Assembly (NCBI GenBank): GCA_030268105.1
Contig: BSDZ01000011.1
Coordinates: 930,001-994,000 of the forward strand
Direction of reading: 5' to 3'
Source of the DNA: Volvox africanus
Taxonomy: Eukaryota > Chlorophyta > Chlorophyceae > Chlamydomonadales > Volvocaceae
Length of the DNA stretch: 64,000 bases
Shown here one piece after another: positions 35,116 to 49,000 of this stretch. Under the pieces are notes generated by a model that was given only the letters and a program-made list of their open reading frames with translations, had not been told where the DNA came from and did no database searches. The translations under genes were made by a program, and so were the position numbers. Each line of letters begins with the position of its first letter. The first letter of the stretch is position 1.

Positions 35116-35744
35116 GGTGTACGTAGGCCACGCTAACGCGCTGACGCTCGGTAGAAATGGCGGCCCGGTTGCCGGCGGGCGATCGGCGGCTTCGCGATCG
35201 CCGATTATGCCAGTTACGGTTAGTGCTAAATACTATCTGTGAAATGTATATGCCGAAGTACCCTCCGAACCTCGGCGAAACGGATTTGCAACTCAAAAAA
35301 CCTACAGGTGCAGATTTGTGCTTATAGCACAACTAATTGTGATTATTCAAGGGAAAACTCAACAATACACAAGCTAACTGAAGAATTTAAGGAATGAGTC
35401 AATGGCCTCGGGAATTCTGCTGGAGAAGTTGAGTGGACTGTGCCGGACGAACCGAATGGCTTCAGCAACATCAGCTTAGGAGATGTCACTTCATATAGCA
35501 TATATTCCGAAAGCATTAGGATGCTTGGAAATAAGCAGTGCAGTTTACGGGACGCGTGATGCCCGATGATGTGTGATGTGCTGGACCTGTGGAACTGGGA
35601 TTTGGCCAAAGGCAAACGATTGGGCTGGGAGGAATGCAGTGAACAAAAAATCTGTGTTGTGGTCATAGTAATAATTTAATTAACAAAGGTTTACACGCTC
35701 TCATATAGGCAGTGCGTTGGTCAGCGCCTCTGACGCACGAGAAA
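35116..35744. promoter_or_regulatory. Divergent intergenic region between EIF6 and the VHS-GAT gene
   Basis: These 629 bases lie between two divergent start codons and are AT-rich towards the VHS gene. Both promoters should be here; no specific motif was recognised. Confidence 0.35.
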
Positions 35745-38700
35745 ATGGCAGCAAAAATTAAGGAGGGCCTTAGGGATATTACACAAGGGGTCGTTGAGCG
35801 CTTGAAAGGTGGTCCCAAGTATGCGGATAACCTTTTAGGCGAGAGTCTGCAGGACCAACTCCGAAAGGCTACCGGCAGGGAGCTCTTGGAGCCGAGCGAG
35901 GAGCTGACCTCAGAGGTTAATGGGGTAGTGTGTGGTGTGACATCGCTAAATGTATGTATTGGTGCGCACCTTGCCCAGGACCGGTTTGTGCTGAAGAATC
36001 ATGGAGGGTTAAGGTTAGCGCTGGTGTAGGTACCGTCGCTCACACGCTTGTTGTTGTTTAGGGGCATTTCGATGCAAGCGTTGCAAAAATTTGGGCATTG
36101 TGGTTTATCGGCGTGTGACGGCTCTTGGTGTTGCGCTCGAGCGGACTCGTGACTGTGTCACGCAACTTTAGCGATATACGGGCACCCACAAGAGTTTATT
36201 CATATAAGGTGGAAAATAACCTACGATAACAAGCTGAATGATTTTGCCCTCTGCGTAGGTAGTAGACACCATTAATCAAGATATTGCAGACGGGAAGGAC
36301 AGCAAGGTATGTTGCTGCATTTAATGGTATACATGCTGGCGTTACGGTCTTCAATGACCGATTTTCAACTTGGTTGTTCTTGGTTTGACCTCTAGCTTTC
36401 TGGGGAGACGGAGGGGTAGGGAGAGGTCGTGTGCTAGCAGTTTACGCATGTTCATGCAACCCGCGAAGGATTAGGTGATCTCAGCACGTGATGAGATGTG
36501 TTTGCAGAGTCCTTTTATTTCACTACTTGAAGGGGGCTGTGGGTTGGAGAGACCCTTCCTGCGATCGGGATTTTGTACGTCGATGGCTACCACGAGACAT
36601 GTATCAACACAGCATCTACCAGGTGTACGTCGGGCACTGGTTTATATTGATGCTCAAAAGACGCATGGTTCACAATTAATGCGATATCCCTATTCGCCGC
36701 GCCCTAAGCGCAGCACATGAGCGTTGTCTAGTAGATTTCGGCATTGGGCAGGCTAGTTGCCTCCAAAGTCAGTGTTGACGGGATCGGGTGTTCTTCTTTC
36801 TTCGACTAGTCCCCTGTTGCACCATATTCGTACGCCTCAAGCCCTTTCAACCCAGGCTCAGGGTACTCCCGTAAGCAACACCGCATGGCCCACGTTGCAT
36901 TTTTGCCAATCACTCCCGCCGCAACAAGCGTCAGGAAGGCCGCTTAGCCAGGCCAGTCAGAAAGCTGGAACCCACATCGCACCGACCGAACCGGCCGGGG
37001 CTCTTGTCTGACCACGGAACCTACCCTGATCCCCGGCCCACAGGAGATTGTGGGTCTACTAAAGAAGAGGCTGCGCAATGATAATCCTCACAAGCAGTGG
37101 CTCACCGTGCTCCTGGTGGGGCGGGTGATGCGGGATTGTGCTGGCGCCCTGGGCTCCCACCAGGAAGAGCTGCTTCAGGAGGTGGCGCGAGTTATGGCCA
37201 GGCCAGCCAGGCAGGACTCTAGCGCCGGTGGGTTGGTGGGCTTGGTGGGCAGCAGGAGGTCGATGAGGGTTGACTTTCCGAAGTTGACTTCAGGCGGGGT
37301 GAGCAAAGGAGACCGCGAACACGCAGGAGACTGGTTCGCATGTATCAGAACTTCCACCATTCACACCATAATCACTTGGAGTAATGCGGGAGCCTCCAGC
37401 TGCATGCGCTGTTGCTCCCTCATCCTTTACTGGCTGCGGCGCCAACCACCTGAAAGGGATGGGTCAAATTGCCAGGCGTTGAGTTCAATTTGTGATCTCC
37501 ATAGCGGGGCCATGAGGGTCTTGGAATACAACGGGCGGGGGCCCGTGTAGCGATGCGATGGATCGCCGCTGGCCTGCAGTCCAACGGTCATGAAGCAGCC
37601 ACCCGCGAGCTCCATCGGTTGCTGCGGCCAAGCTCATGGTCGCAGCAGTGGGTGCCAATTTTTTGCCGAGGAGGTGCTTGATTCATGCAGCTGCCGACCT
37701 GTATTAGTTGCCTTAAAAGGGCAAGCAGGTCGAAAAGTGCACGACGCAGCTCCTGTATGTTCCTAGTTTCTCCCTTCTCATGATCGCCCTGAAGGTGGAA
37801 CCTCGCGTGCTGCGGGATTAGATGTATGTATGGTTCCGGCGTCTTTCATCACCCTTGCTTATCGGTCTGCGCCTTCGGGCCGCGGGGTAAGGGATATCCC
37901 CCTCCCACTGAGGCTTCCTGCCGGAGGAGCAACGGCAGTTTGACTGACGTCCCCCTCTCAAATGGATATCGGCAGAAGCCTGGATCGGAGCCTGAGAAAT
38001 GGTTCTGCGTTGTTATTGCTTTTCAATGCGATTGGTACTCTACGCCAGCTGAGCTGCAGCCCTCGCACACGAGTTTGGTTTTCCGTCTCATCCATCGCGG
38101 CCTTCTGATCTGTAATCTTACTACATGGTTCCTTATCCCCACCTCCAGCCTTTCCTTCCCCTGGTTTCTTTTTTTCACACCGCCTGTTCCCAGTGGCGCT
38201 ACTGTACTACGGACGTCATGCCAATCCTCGGACTTCTTCATCGGACGTTTTTTAATCATGTTACCGGGTGTATGCCCTGGCGGCCGCCGGAGCACGTCTT
38301 CACCCTATTCCTGTTCGCAAGGCGTCATTGTCACCATCCCAATGTGCAACCTGGCTCCGCAGGGAGGACAACCCGCCAAGCGGCCAAGGAGCTGCTCAGA
38401 TCGTATGGCAGACGGGGGAGCATTGCCTTCCGTGCCATCAATCGCTCCACGCTGGAATCTGCCTCGGCCTCCGCGGAGTATGCGGCGGCAGTCAATGCGG
38501 CGGGTAGGTGTTTGGGAAAGGCCGAGACGGAATGGGTTTGAGGGATTTGCCTATTCAGCCCTACACCACACTTATAGATGCTCTGATTTACCGGGTACGA
38601 CGACTGAATGCTCTCACAGCGGCTGCACAAGACCGATGACATCATAGCCCCTGGCTGACAAGATGGCCTTGCTGCACGGATCCTGCCATAAAACCCTGAA

Positions 38701-40994
38701 ACCCTAAGTTGAAACCTCAACAACTCCCAAACAATTCCGGATTTGATCTTTGCGAGGTAGGGTCGGGCGATCTTAGGTGCTCGACACTCTGAGTGAGTCA
38801 TATCTTCTCCCTCCCTGCGTCCACCGATTTTCAATGTGCGCAAAATGCTTGGCAGTCGCTCGGGAGGCGGCCATCGTGGTTCAGGAGGTCAAATCGCTGA
38901 TTGAGCAGGCTCAGGCTAACACGGAATTGCTCAGTGAGATGCTGGTGGCGGAGCAGGAGCAAGACGGGCAGTCCGGGGCGAAGTCTTCGTTGGAGCCATC
39001 AGGCGACGAATTTGAAAATGAGCTCATGCGGGAGCTGGTGACAGAGGTGGGTGGGATTGGAGGTGGAGTTCAGGTTTGGCGCGTCTGGGGGTAGGTCAGG
39101 TGAACAAGTGAGGGCTGCAAGTTTGGATCTAGACGGCTGTGATATGGGTTTTGCAACGACGGTGCCCAGCCCCGCATAACCTCTCGTACCTCCTTTTCCC
39201 CGGGAACCGTTCCTCTACATTTATGCAAGATGGCTTGGGAAGTGACAATCACGTAGTTCGCGTGGGATCTGTCTGGGGCTGTGCGCAACTACCTCAGGAC
39301 TACCTCAGGCGTAGAGTTGCGCTTCTTGCCCAGAAGCTTAACGCGGGCCCCGCCCTGGGCCCCCCCCAACGGGTTCAACGCTCCCTTTCTTCCGTATACC
39401 ATTATGTTTTGTGTTGGCACTGGACAACGCACTGTTTGGAAATGAAAAGATACATCAGGTCGTCACAGCGCCTCTTTGCCTCTCCCGCCTCGCCTCTTCC
39501 TGGTTTCACCTCTATAATACACCCCGTGAAATAGGTTCAAGAGCTGCGTAGCCTGTTTGACGCCTACCTGGAGCAGTTGCAGTCCATGAGCGGGGAACCA
39601 GAGGTGGAGGATATCATGATTAAGGCCCTGGAAGCGGTGGACATGTTGGACGGGGCGCTAGCCCTGCAACAGGTGATGAGGAAAAGGGGAAGAGCTAGGG
39701 GACCGTGATCACGTGCACAATGAGCTGGAGAGGGGCGATGTGCCCTGGCTGGATGCACTGGTGAGATGTAAATTGGGGTTTCGCGACCGCCTGTGTGGTG
39801 CGCCGATAGTGCTGTATACTACCGCTTTAGTATGATCGCAGTCGGGCCTTATGCGCGGCGGGCCGGCAGTGGTGGTGGATTTTGTCACGATATTTGCTAC
39901 AAATGCCGGACAGGGCGATGGGACCGAACTTTTGTTGACGCAACACTTGGGCGTCAACTTACGCGTATTCCATTTTCCTGGATTATTGTGCAAAGTTACA
40001 ACCTACTTTTGCAGCTTTAAGATAGGATAGCTCGTGATTAAGTATGACACCACGTGGTCCTCGTGCAGGATGTCGCCTGCAACCAACGAGAGATTGAGCA
40101 GCAGGCAACAGCCGGCGGGGCAGGCACCGCGGCTCGGGCTGGCACCGGGACTGGTCCCGTCGCAACCGCCTGCAGCAATATGTCCGCGGATCTTATATTG
40201 CTTGACGACCTGGACGCGCTTCTGCCGCAGCCGCCGCCAGTCCTGGCTGGAAACCCGGCGGCACCGCCTCCTGTGGCAATAGCGGCGGCGGCAACGGCAG
40301 GTGGGTTCCAGAAAACAGGTGTGGGAAGGGTTTACACGTCTGGTGCGGGTTGCAGCGGCCGATTTGCCGCACCCTGCCGGCGCTTGCCCTTTTTATCTTG
40401 CTATGATAAGTTCTTTGGTTCTCCCCTGTCGCTTACCCGTTTGGTTCGCTCGCAGATCCGTTTGCGGCTCTGGATACTGTGGCTGTCCATGCGACTTTGT
40501 CTCCCTCGTCGACCCAGCCACAGCCTCCTGGCCCTGGGCCGTCAACTGCGGCCGTGGCGAGCGGCCATCCGCCTTTTGCAGGCCTTCACGGCACAGTCCT
40601 CCAGCAGCAGCAGCAACATGGCTACATGCCGGATACGCAACAATCGCCCTCTTACGGCGTGTACGGTGCGCAGGGAACTTCACAAGCGACACATTCAGGG
40701 GTTTCGCTGGCGCCGCCGGCGGCGGCTGCAACAAACCCGAACAATCCCTTTGCCGCACCCCCCACGCCGTCACTGCACCCCCCACTGACAGTATCGCCTG
40801 GGCCGATGGCTACCGTCTCAAGCGGCAATCCGTTCGAGCAGAACCCTCCCACCGGCGGTGCTGGCAATCCATTTGCAGCAGCACCGGCAGCGCCCAGTGG
40901 CGGTAGCAACCCATCCGTCATCGACTCCGAGTGGGCCATGTTCTTTGCGAACAGAACAGCGGGGGCTGCAGCTTCCAGCCAACAGCAGCACTAG
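35745..40994 (+). CDS. VHS-GAT domain protein (TOM1/TOL-like ubiquitin sorting adaptor)
   Basis: Eight exons with agreeing phases: 35745-35915, 36259-36306, 37044-37227, 38363-38503, 38856-39046, 39535-39672, 40069-40300, 40456-40994; 547 residues. A basic leader (MAAKIKEGLRDITQGVVERLKGG) precedes a VHS domain at about 40-165: LRKATGRELLEPSEELTSE, VVDTINQDI, EIVGLLKKRLRNDNPHKQWLTVLL. A helical GAT domain follows at about 185-310 (AREAAIVVQEVKSLIEQAQ, VEDIMIKALEAVDMLDGA, DVACNQREIEQQ). The C-terminus is disordered with clathrin/EH ligands: LLDDLDALLPQ resembles a clathrin box, DPF near 369, and several NPF motifs (NPNNPFAAP, GNPFEQNPP, GNPFAAAP). Known TOM1/TOL proteins bind ubiquitinated cargo upstream of ESCRT at endosomes or trans-Golgi; volvocine algae lack a canonical ESCRT-0, so this fits that role. 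The first donor (GAG|GTTAAT) is weak, and a coding-like 60-base stretch near 39700 was left out. Confidence 0.85.
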
Positions 40995-43068
40995 CAGGTC
41001 GCCAGAGCACTGATACGATCGGGGTTGAGTAGCGCTGTTTGTGTGTGTTTCCTCTTGGCTCCGTGTGGATTTGCTTCTTTTGGCCGTGTAGGAACTTGCT
41101 ATCCTTCATCTCACCAGCACAGCGCAAAGAACGAGCGCAAAGCCAGCTCATGGCGCTAGGAGATGACTAGTAAGTAGACGTTAATACATGCGGCCATAGC
41201 TTACAGCTTGACGAGTGGTTGAGGACAGTCGATTTATTTGAGGATGGGCGACAAGGCGCGTTGGGTTTTTGTGATTGAGCGCGGGTTGATGCGCAACAGC
41301 AGCGACATGATAAACTGAAATACGGAAACTAACACGTCTTGGCAATAGTTTTAAGTGGCTGGTCGCGGTGTAAGCGTTCGGCTCGTTACCGTGTAGACAT
41401 AGCGTTGCCTTTGGGCCTGACTGACGTTAACCGCCGGATTGTGACATCGTTTCATGCAATGTGGCCGCAAAAGCCATACAAGTAGGCATACGGTTTTTGG
41501 ACTGCCGACATCTTACATTGTATATGCTCAATTTGCACTGTGCTATTATGCTTGTGTAATCGAGCATCGCCGTGCGTTAGTAACTGTAATATGGGAGATT
41601 TCCCGTGCTGCTCTGTATCTGGAGGCTCGCCAGGTAGCGCTCGCCAGCGATACCGTAGGCGGACCACCACCATGTATGTTATCATTATAAATGGACGATA
41701 ACGCTATGCCACTAGGTACACATAGTTTTGCTGGCGTCGCCAAATTCCATTTGTCCCTGCCTACCTGCAGACCCGTCTCATTTATAGAACTTCGTGAACA
41801 TGCCGCAAGGCACAAACAAGGAAAAGTGGAAAAAGGCGGGTGCATGTTGAGGGGTGACTATGCGTGGAATTCGGGAACCTTCAACTTCCTGCCTCTTCCT
41901 ACGGCTTGGCTCGGGGCTCAGGCCTGAATGTCTTGCACGCCGATTGATAAGGTGGACGCCGAGAGGAGGTCGTGGGGTTAAGGCGTCGTCTGGGCGTTCC
42001 GGGCACAGTCGCACGCTTCATTCATCACCACAGGACGCGCACGAAACGTCCTTTTTCCTCTGGCCTTCTGGCTCGCCGCCCCTCCGTCCCCGACAAGTGA
42101 ATGGGACGAATAAGCGGTAGAAATGAATTTGGTTCACTAACCAAGTGGTCCCTGATGTGTGGCGATGCCGTGTTAATACCGCACACCCGTGCCTTTCCAA
42201 CCCATGAAATGTCCCCCGGAAGACGACCCCTATGAAGGTAAATTCGATCGGAAAGTGAAAGATATTGTAGCTGTATTTGTTAGTCCAAAAGCGTGAATAA
42301 GAAAGTATGTGCGCACCTTGAGCTTGAGGAACGTGAAGGCATATACGGAACGGATGCAGGGCCGTTTGAAGCACGTTTTTTTCAATCATTCACTGCTTTC
42401 TTAGTTCATACCTCATTGCGGCTTCAACTCGGTGCATGCTGGTACGTGTGGGTAGGTATTTGGTCTATGCGGTACAGGTCGACCGCCGTAAGGTCCTGCG
42501 CCATCCCCCACCCCCTGCAGGGTCCACGACCAAAGCCGTATAAGCGGCTTATTTATTTATGGGGGATAAACAGTATTTGTATGCGCGTGAACACGGTTGG
42601 TCAGAGACTCACAGTTATGCTCATAATTCATGACGTCCTGAGTGAATAGGTCCCGATCCAAGCACAGCACGCAGTACGCGTTGTACTGCGCAGCATGGCC
42701 TGCTGGAAGCCTTGCAGATGCTCACAACTGGTGGAGTGCAAAACCTATTGTATCCAAATGGCCACATTATACAGGGCATTTCTGTCAGATAACCTTTCAG
42801 GTAACGCAATCTTCGCGGTTCTGTCGAGAAGCATTTTGCACACTTCTAATTAGTTCGCTTTTTATTATCGTGTTGCACTAAATGTTACATTGGTGGACAA
42901 AATATGGTCTGCTGCAATCACTCAGATGCTCCGCAACCTCGGGTGACAGCCAACGGCAAGGGTTTCTCCATGTTGCTGATCACATACATATATTATATAC
43001 TCGTACTTATGTTAAATTATAACTGCAATAACTGAGCTGGTGAGGTCAAACACGTCAAACGCACCAGA
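40995..43068. other. Intergenic region, no gene seen
   Basis: This contains the 3' flank of the VHS-GAT gene (G/T-rich on plus to about 41450) and upstream sequence of the channel gene. Open frames up to 123 residues on either strand lack domains or splice logic. A short coding-like piece at about 41090-41165 follows the VHS-GAT stop but is not joined to it by any splice site I can see. Confidence 0.4.
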
Positions 43069-46000
43069 ATGACTGTGAACATCAGCAAATCGCATACAGC
43101 ATTTGAATTCCCCTATGTTGTTTCGGATAACCAATTTAAAACAAGGTGCGAACGTTTCTGCAAAGCACGTTACGGGCCCGCTACTAACCCGGACACCAAC
43201 ACTTATACAGTGCTATCCTCAACTTAATTCTTGGCGGAGTCTCCCTGCTGGTTTTTATAGCCCTTCGTGGCACCCTAAGGAGCGTAGGGGGAGTGTACCA
43301 GCGGCGCCGAGTGAGTTCTGCAGGGCGTCCTTTGTGGACAGTTGGGAGCCGTTCGTGTCGGCTGATGCAAGCAGCTCTTTACTCCATACCTCTGGCACCC
43401 GGATCTGTCAATTTCTATCACTCTAGTAGCTATTCAGTCAACCTCCGTTACACATGCTGTCAAAGCGCCTGGGTGCTGCTCCTCATACAGCCACCGTACA
43501 TAATGCTGTGGTAGGCACGGACGGCTAGCCGGTGCAATGTGCAGCTGCAAGGTCGTGTCCCTCGCCGCCATTTTCCACCTCCCGCAGGAGCTTGCAGATC
43601 TTTTTCTCCAGGCGCCCCCACTGCTACTGTGCGGCCTGCACCAGGCCTGGTCATGGGTCACCACAGTCATGTGCATGTCAGATACAGCCATCGTACGCAC
43701 AGCCGGCTTTGATGCGTTGGTGAGCTTTGTTTTGGCGTTCGGGGGATGGCGGCGGTTCGTCCCGGGCTGTGAGCAATTGCTAGTCCCCATGCGCCAGTCC
43801 ATGCAATTCATTGCAGTACTGTGTTTACAGTCTGCAAGCCATCCTAAGTCTGTTTCCCCTCCCGCCTTCGCCCTCCTCTATTTCAGCTGCTTAATCGGAC
43901 CATACTGATGGGGCTACAGATATTCTCAGTGCTTACTCTCCTCGCACTTGGCATATGTGAGTAGGTGACAGTCGAGGGGGTGCTGCTCCACGATATGGAC
44001 CGGCCATACAATATCGGTGCGGTGTATGGTAATTGTGCTGCAAAATGAAACCCAGAAAGGAACGAAGGTTGCTGCTCAACTATAAGGGGGCATGCAAGAC
44101 CTAAGCAAATGGGAAACTGGTTGGGGTCCCGCACGCACGCACCGTTTGCCCTTCCAATTCTATTTGTTCTCTTCATGCGACTTCGCATATCCCGACTCCA
44201 AGTCCCCTCCCTCTGCAGCGCCGCAGCGGTTCCGTCACCACTTCCCTCATTCATCCCTTCGGCACACTCTGGCACCCCATCGGATTTGCTGCCTTGTGTT
44301 CTGTGTCTATCTATAGCCGCTGGTTTTATCCCCAACACCCTCATCCGCGCAGTGTTACCGACGTACTACTCTTTTGATGATGTGGTGACACACCGGCTGC
44401 ACCGGGGCACCAACGTTGCAGAGCTGTCCCGAACCACCATTTCCAACCTGCCCCCCGGCCACGCCATCCTTTGGCTGCCCACCGTGGCCACATATCTGGT
44501 CACCGCGTATTGCTGCTGGGTGCTCCTCGTGCACTGCCAGGTGAGGCTAGGGTTAAGGTGGATGCGAGAAACGGCGTGGGGTTGTCCCAAGGTTTCCACA
44601 CACCGCGCTTGGTCTTCTGCTGAATCGTTAACTGGTCAACCCCTGGTCCTGGCCACGAGCTGAAACCACAGAGCTATGCGGAGCTTCGTATGGCGTACAT
44701 GCTCTGCTTGGATGCTGCCGGTGCGGAGCAATACCAGGAAAAACGTGAGGTCCGCCCCGTCAGGAGGCCACATGAAGGCAGCGTCGGCTTGGGCCCTGGC
44801 CGGCTTTGCGACGGGAATCCCTCGGGGAGCTTTCAGGAACGGAACGGGATGATCAGGTCAGATAGCTCCCGCCCGACCAACAGCTTCGCTGCTGCCCCTG
44901 CCGCTACATCCCCAGTTGCTAGCGCCCGTGGCAGCTTGGTCTCCTTGCATTATTTGCTTCCCGTCGAGGCGACAATGGCGGCCCAGCCACAAGTGCCCGG
45001 CTCTGCGAGCCTTGGCGGCCCGGACCTCGGTGGCCAGGCGACGGGTGACTGCAGTTCACCTGCCCGCAGTCATCTCGCTCGCATGACGGGACTCCATAAT
45101 CATGAGCTACAGGGTTTAACACCGGATGGCTTGCGTTCGAACCTCAGCAATGGCAGCCTGCAAGCTGCAGCCGCGGCCGGGCTACAGGTGGCTGTGTCCG
45201 TAGGACCAGCGGCGCACCGAGCCTCTGGACTTGTTCTTTTTCCTTACGATACAACGTCTGCCGCTGCCACCGTTGGTACAGCTTCGGCGATGGAGGCGGG
45301 GCGTCCAGCAGCCACACCTGCACCTCACGTGCCTCGGTCGATGTCACTGCGGGTGCGGCTACGGCTGGTTGCACCCTGGCTGAGACACGTGGTGGTCCGT
45401 GCGGCAGAGAGGGCGGCGCGGCACAAGGCTGCGGACAACTTGCTGGCGTGGGTGAACCCGCTCAAGGTGAGTTGCTTTTCCCATGGCCAGGTCTGCCAGT
45501 ACTGCCAGGCTTACTGCTGTGTGCGCGTGTGGTGATGGCGGTGGGGGGCTAAAATGAGTACTTAGGATTCTGCCAGCAAGAAATTGCTTGCAACCGCACT
45601 ACACGGGCGCTGCAGGTACCACATTTCATCGCGCGCATGCATGCATCGACGCTGGTGGCAGTGGACAATGTTGCCTTCCAGCCGCCATTCCTTGTCAGTT
45701 GCCTGACGTCCCACCTGCTTCACAGGAATCGTTATTTAAGTTCTTGCTTTACGTGCTAACACGCCCCGTGTCCCGGGCTATATGATGGTGTACACGTCAT
45801 TTGACGAATATACCCCAACTGGTCACCAATCGGCTCCGGGTGTCGCCATCCTTCCAGATGCTGGCCAAGGACCGGGAGGATTGGGCTCGCCAGCAGTTGG
45901 CCGCCGACGCCGACCCTGACCCGTCGCTGCCGCCTTTGCCGTCGGGTTGCCCGCCGCCGGCCACTGCGGCCTACGCAGGTTTGCTTGTAGCTTCAGAGGA

Positions 46001-49000
46001 CATGTTGATGGCGCTGACAGGCCGGGGAGAGGAGGTCACTGAGCCGCACTCGCGCTCCCCATGTTTCCGAAGGGCCCCCCGGGTGCACTGGAGTGAAAGC
46101 GTCCGCGAGTTAGCCAAGAGCCTGGGCATCCTGCTGTGGCCAGACTGCGGCCTCAATGCGGAAAGTAGTCTGGGCGAGAAGGTGTCCCAAGCCCGCTCTC
46201 GCGCTAACAGCAGCCTTCGGGGTGCTGCGGGACGTCAGGAGGAAACAGGCCGAGGCGAACACGCAACATGCTCCCATCCCGTTGCCCTGGGCAGTAGCGG
46301 CGAACATCACAAGGGCTCAGCATTTACTGCCAAGCCGATGGTGGGGGCCAAGGCAGCTGTTACTACTGCTCAAAAAGTGTTTCATGGAGGCGGCGGTGGC
46401 GGCACCATGGGTATTCAGTCGCATGGTACTGGCATGGCCGGTCAAACAGGGCAGGACGCTGCGAACCTACGGAAAGCCGTCGGGGTCGGCACTGGTGGCA
46501 GTTTGCGAGGCTATGGCAGCAAAAGCCACCAGGCGCCCCCAGTGTACCGGTATTGGGCGCCGGCAGCGGAGCAGCGGTGCTTCTGCAGGGACCTGCGGCG
46601 GAGGCAGCGCCGGCAGGTGCCATGGCAGCAGCCCCCGGGCACCCCGCTGGGCTTCGACACCGTGTCCAATCCAGTCTTCGAACTGTCAACAGCACCAACG
46701 GCGACGTGCAGCGCAGCGGGAAGTATCAGTGGTGGCGGCGGTTGCAAGGTCACAGCTGCTGTGGGCATGAACCAGTCAATTGGCACTGCTTTGCTCCGCT
46801 CAAGGGTGCAGGGTGCCCCTGCTGTGGTCTTGAACGAGGGCAGTCTGGACGGCGGTGGCGCCACGCCCGCGGAGGTGGGGGAGGAGGAAGAAGAAGAAGA
46901 TGATGATGATGATGAAGATGACGATGAAGACGAATTCGAGGCCGGTGAAACTGGTCGGCCATGGACCGGGTGGCAACAGCAGCCCCTCGTTGTTGGACGT
47001 TGCAACGCGCGACTACGGCAGCTAATGAAGGTGCGCAAGTACGCCATGTATTTCTCGCGCAGCACATCTTCGCGCAGCCAAGAAACCCGGGTAGGAAGGA
47101 AGGAAACCTCTCCAGTTCCGGTTTATCTCCGTTGGAAGGGACGGTCATGAGTCGCAACTCCCCCTAGATATCACATGAGGCAGCGTAAATTGTGTGCTTT
47201 TACATCTACTCTTGCTCCTGACATGATACGATTTCCAATTAAGTGGCAGGGCTAAGGATGCTATCCCTGCATCGCAAGCATGCACTCTCATGCTTCCTCA
47301 TTTTAAATCTGCCACCGGCGCCCTCAGGTCCGCCATGGCGGCCGTAGCCATTTGGTCAATTGTCACCACTATGCCGTGCTAGTACGGGATGTCGTACTAC
47401 GGCCTATGGAGCGCTTCAACGCCATTGGCCTGCCGGTTGTGCGCTCGGCCGTGGAGGAGTGTGACCCGCTGTGCACTGGGGACGTCGAGCTGGGCAGAGC
47501 CATTGGCGGAGGCGCTGGTTCCATCAGCGCCACTGTTGGGGCTGCCCTTTCTGTGGTCAACCCCCAGTCCGTTAGCGTTAAGCATGCAAGACGGTGTAGC
47601 AGTAGCGGGGGCAGCAGCAGTAGCGACTACGATGGTAATGATCGTCGAGGAGGGCGGAGGCGAGCGAGACGGTATGGTCCTGAAATCGGCAGCACCGTCC
47701 TGGGAACCCTCTCCAGCGACGAAAATGGCAGCGGCAGCGAGGGCGGTGAGGACAGCAAAAGTGAGCACAATCCGCTGCTGACAGGAAATGACGGCAGCGA
47801 TGGTGGAGAGGGCAGTGGCGGCGGCCTGGCCAGGGCGCCCCAGCACCACCGGCTGCTGTTGCAACCCACCAGCGATCTCCCAATCCGGGACCGCGCAGCA
47901 AGGATGATCCACGAGCTCCGGAACCATCGCAAGCGAAATCGCCATAGGCGCACCTTGCCAATACCAACGCCAAGGGACGGCGACGGCGGGGTAGCCGCTG
48001 AAACTGCGTGTGCTGCGATGCGCCCATCGGATGGACATGTCGGGGCGCGGACAGTCGCGGTGGAGCTGTCCCCGGCGTGTGCGCGTGGTGTGCGTGATGC
48101 CGACGGTGGCTGCAGCGGGGAAGCGGATGATGGGCCCAACCGCTGCGATAACGGGACCCCACTGCTGAGTGTGACTACCTCACCATATCGCATCAGTCGC
48201 CGGGCGAACTCGGCAATTGTCTCATTGCAAGCAGGGCCGCCGTCGCCGAGAGAGAGAGCTGGGCGGGAGGCAGGCCAGGGCGCTGAAGAGCCGCGGTGCC
48301 CAAGCCACGAACCGGTCTCAGGTCCTGGCGTTGCATCATGTGGGGTAGCCTCGGCCATAGGTCTGGACGACCTGTCTGGCGTTGGTTCGAATGGCAGACA
48401 CGGAGTCCCTACGGCCGTCGCCGCCGCCCCGGAGCGGAGCTCCTGCATTGGTTCCGTGCCTGCGCCGCTGCCGCTCATGGAGGTGCCGTACGATGACAGC
48501 GAGGAGGCGGCCGCGGTGGCTGCGTACTACACGCAGCTGTTTCCGGACAGCTTTCAGCGGCTGGTGCCTGTTTGCAACCACCGGGTGAGCGGAGACGCAG
48601 AAGGCCTAGAGTCTCGGCTCAGGTGGGATGTGGCGCTGAGGAGTAGGCATAGGGGGTGCTCACACACAGACATCGATATACACACACAGGTATACACACA
48701 GGCATACACACACGTCGTATATGTGTATCTGATGTAGCTGGCTTGGGTGCTTGCTGCTGTTGAGTGAAGAACAGATAGATTGTGTCACCGCGCCGTTCCT
48801 AAAACACCCCCACATTATGAAGGTAGTAGGTATTTCATGAAGACGGCGTGATTCCGTGGAGCGATACCGTGCGCAAGGGCGGCGGCCTCGCCTTCCTCCT
48901 CGCCCTCATCCCACGTTGTTGTTTTGTCCCTTAGGCGTATCCTGATGAGCAAGGCACCACTACGCCTACTATAAAATTCACGCTGTAGACGTTCCGCTAC

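Noticed and set aside
39690..39761. Coding-like stretch between VHS-GAT exons 6 and 7
   Set aside because: To include it would need an intron of about 30 bases and breaks the phase, while a direct join of the neighbouring exons is in phase.
43537..43587. ATG start for the channel gene at MCSCKVVS
   Set aside because: A good pyrimidine tract and CAG acceptor end at 43587, and upstream exons in phase supply the first membrane helix, so this is intron sequence.
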